Below are positions 63,810 through 64,000 of a stretch of 64,000 bases of DNA, piece after piece. This stretch comes from Rhodamnia argentea (Eukaryota > Streptophyta > Magnoliopsida > Myrtales > Myrtaceae). The first letter of the stretch is position 1; every line of letters starts with the position of its first letter. The stretch covers positions 8,778,001 through 8,842,000 of the forward strand of contig NC_063157.1 of assembly GCF_020921035.1 (NCBI RefSeq), written 5' to 3'. The position numbers were made by a program, and so were the translations under genes. Below the pieces are notes generated by a model. That model was not told the DNA's origin, did not search any database, and saw nothing but the letters and a program-made list of their open reading frames with translations.

Positions 63810-64000
63810 TGTTAGGTGAAAGAAGTCCCAAATTGGAGATGTCATCTTATATTGAGCGGTTAATTTATTCTAACTGACCCATAACTCATTTGATGAAGAT
63901 CATTCGAAGAGGACTAAGCCTTATCCAATCCTTCGAGATGAAGTTCATCTTTATGGCAATATTTCAAGATTCATTTTCTTCTTCGCTTTTGAGGATGGTT
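63810..64000 (+). mobile_element. Possible LTR start at the right edge
   Basis: 'tgttaggtgaaagaagtccc' then 'aaattggagatgtcatctta' resembles the 'TGTTAG..AAGTCCCACATTG..ATG' start of plant copia LTRs as I remember them. It would lie in an intron or the upstream part of the partial gene. Only 191 bp are visible, so this is tentative. Confidence 0.3.

Overview
This is nuclear DNA from a flowering plant. Genes are interrupted by GT..AG introns, separated by long AT-rich tracts full of transposon debris, and there is no operon-like packing. All recognisable genes are plant families (ALOG, GARP-MYB, ETO1-like, plant E1). The repeat families, especially the one built on 'tcctaaacctattgcaat' with a 'gtggca' core, recall Myrtaceae (Eucalyptus-type) genomes; that is from memory and was not checked.

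Layout. 0-3 kb: a broken leucine-rich-repeat receptor-kinase fragment at the left edge, then an inverted-repeat element. 3.0-3.7 kb: an ALOG (LSH) gene on the minus strand. 3.7-20.3 kb: about 16 kb without a convincing gene, holding LTR-retrotransposon remnants (a clear Ty3/gypsy-type LTR at 12.4-13.8 kb), two inverted-repeat families, and a 975 bp Mutator-like element with a perfect 9 bp target duplication and an apparently captured gene fragment. 21.0-24.2 kb: a three-exon protein-kinase-like gene that looks like a pseudokinase. 24.7-32 kb: more small DNA transposons and retroelement-like sequence. 32.5-39.8 kb: a complete six-exon ubiquitin-activating enzyme E1 gene. 41.9-42.7 kb: an intronless glutaredoxin-like gene with four C-terminal CxxC pairs. 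44.5-48.5 kb: a four-exon ETO1-like (EOL2-type) gene on the minus strand. 48.8-59.2 kb: about 10 kb of DNA transposons plus a copia-like LTR. 59.9-61.5 kb: a five-exon GARP/MYB-like repressor gene with two EAR motifs. 62.5-63.7 kb: the last three exons of a minus-strand gene with a possible bZIP zipper, running off the right edge.

Functional links. The E1 and the ETO1-like substrate adaptor act at opposite ends of the ubiquitin pathway: E1 charges ubiquitin, and ETO1-like/CUL3 ligases target ACC synthase and so limit ethylene. There is no sign of co-regulation, and the adjacency is best explained by ancestral gene order. From memory, ALOG, kinase, glutaredoxin and EOL2 genes lie in the same order in Arabidopsis At5g58500-At5g58550, and E1 plus glutaredoxin are adjacent at At5g06460-At5g06470.

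I found no prokaryotic-style system, CRISPR array, rRNA or convincing tRNA. The most interesting signals are the gene-capturing Mutator-like element, a MITE whose insertion seems to have duplicated a TATA box, the open hydrophobic N-terminal extension of the E1, the pseudokinase substitutions and the nested transposon at 57 kb.
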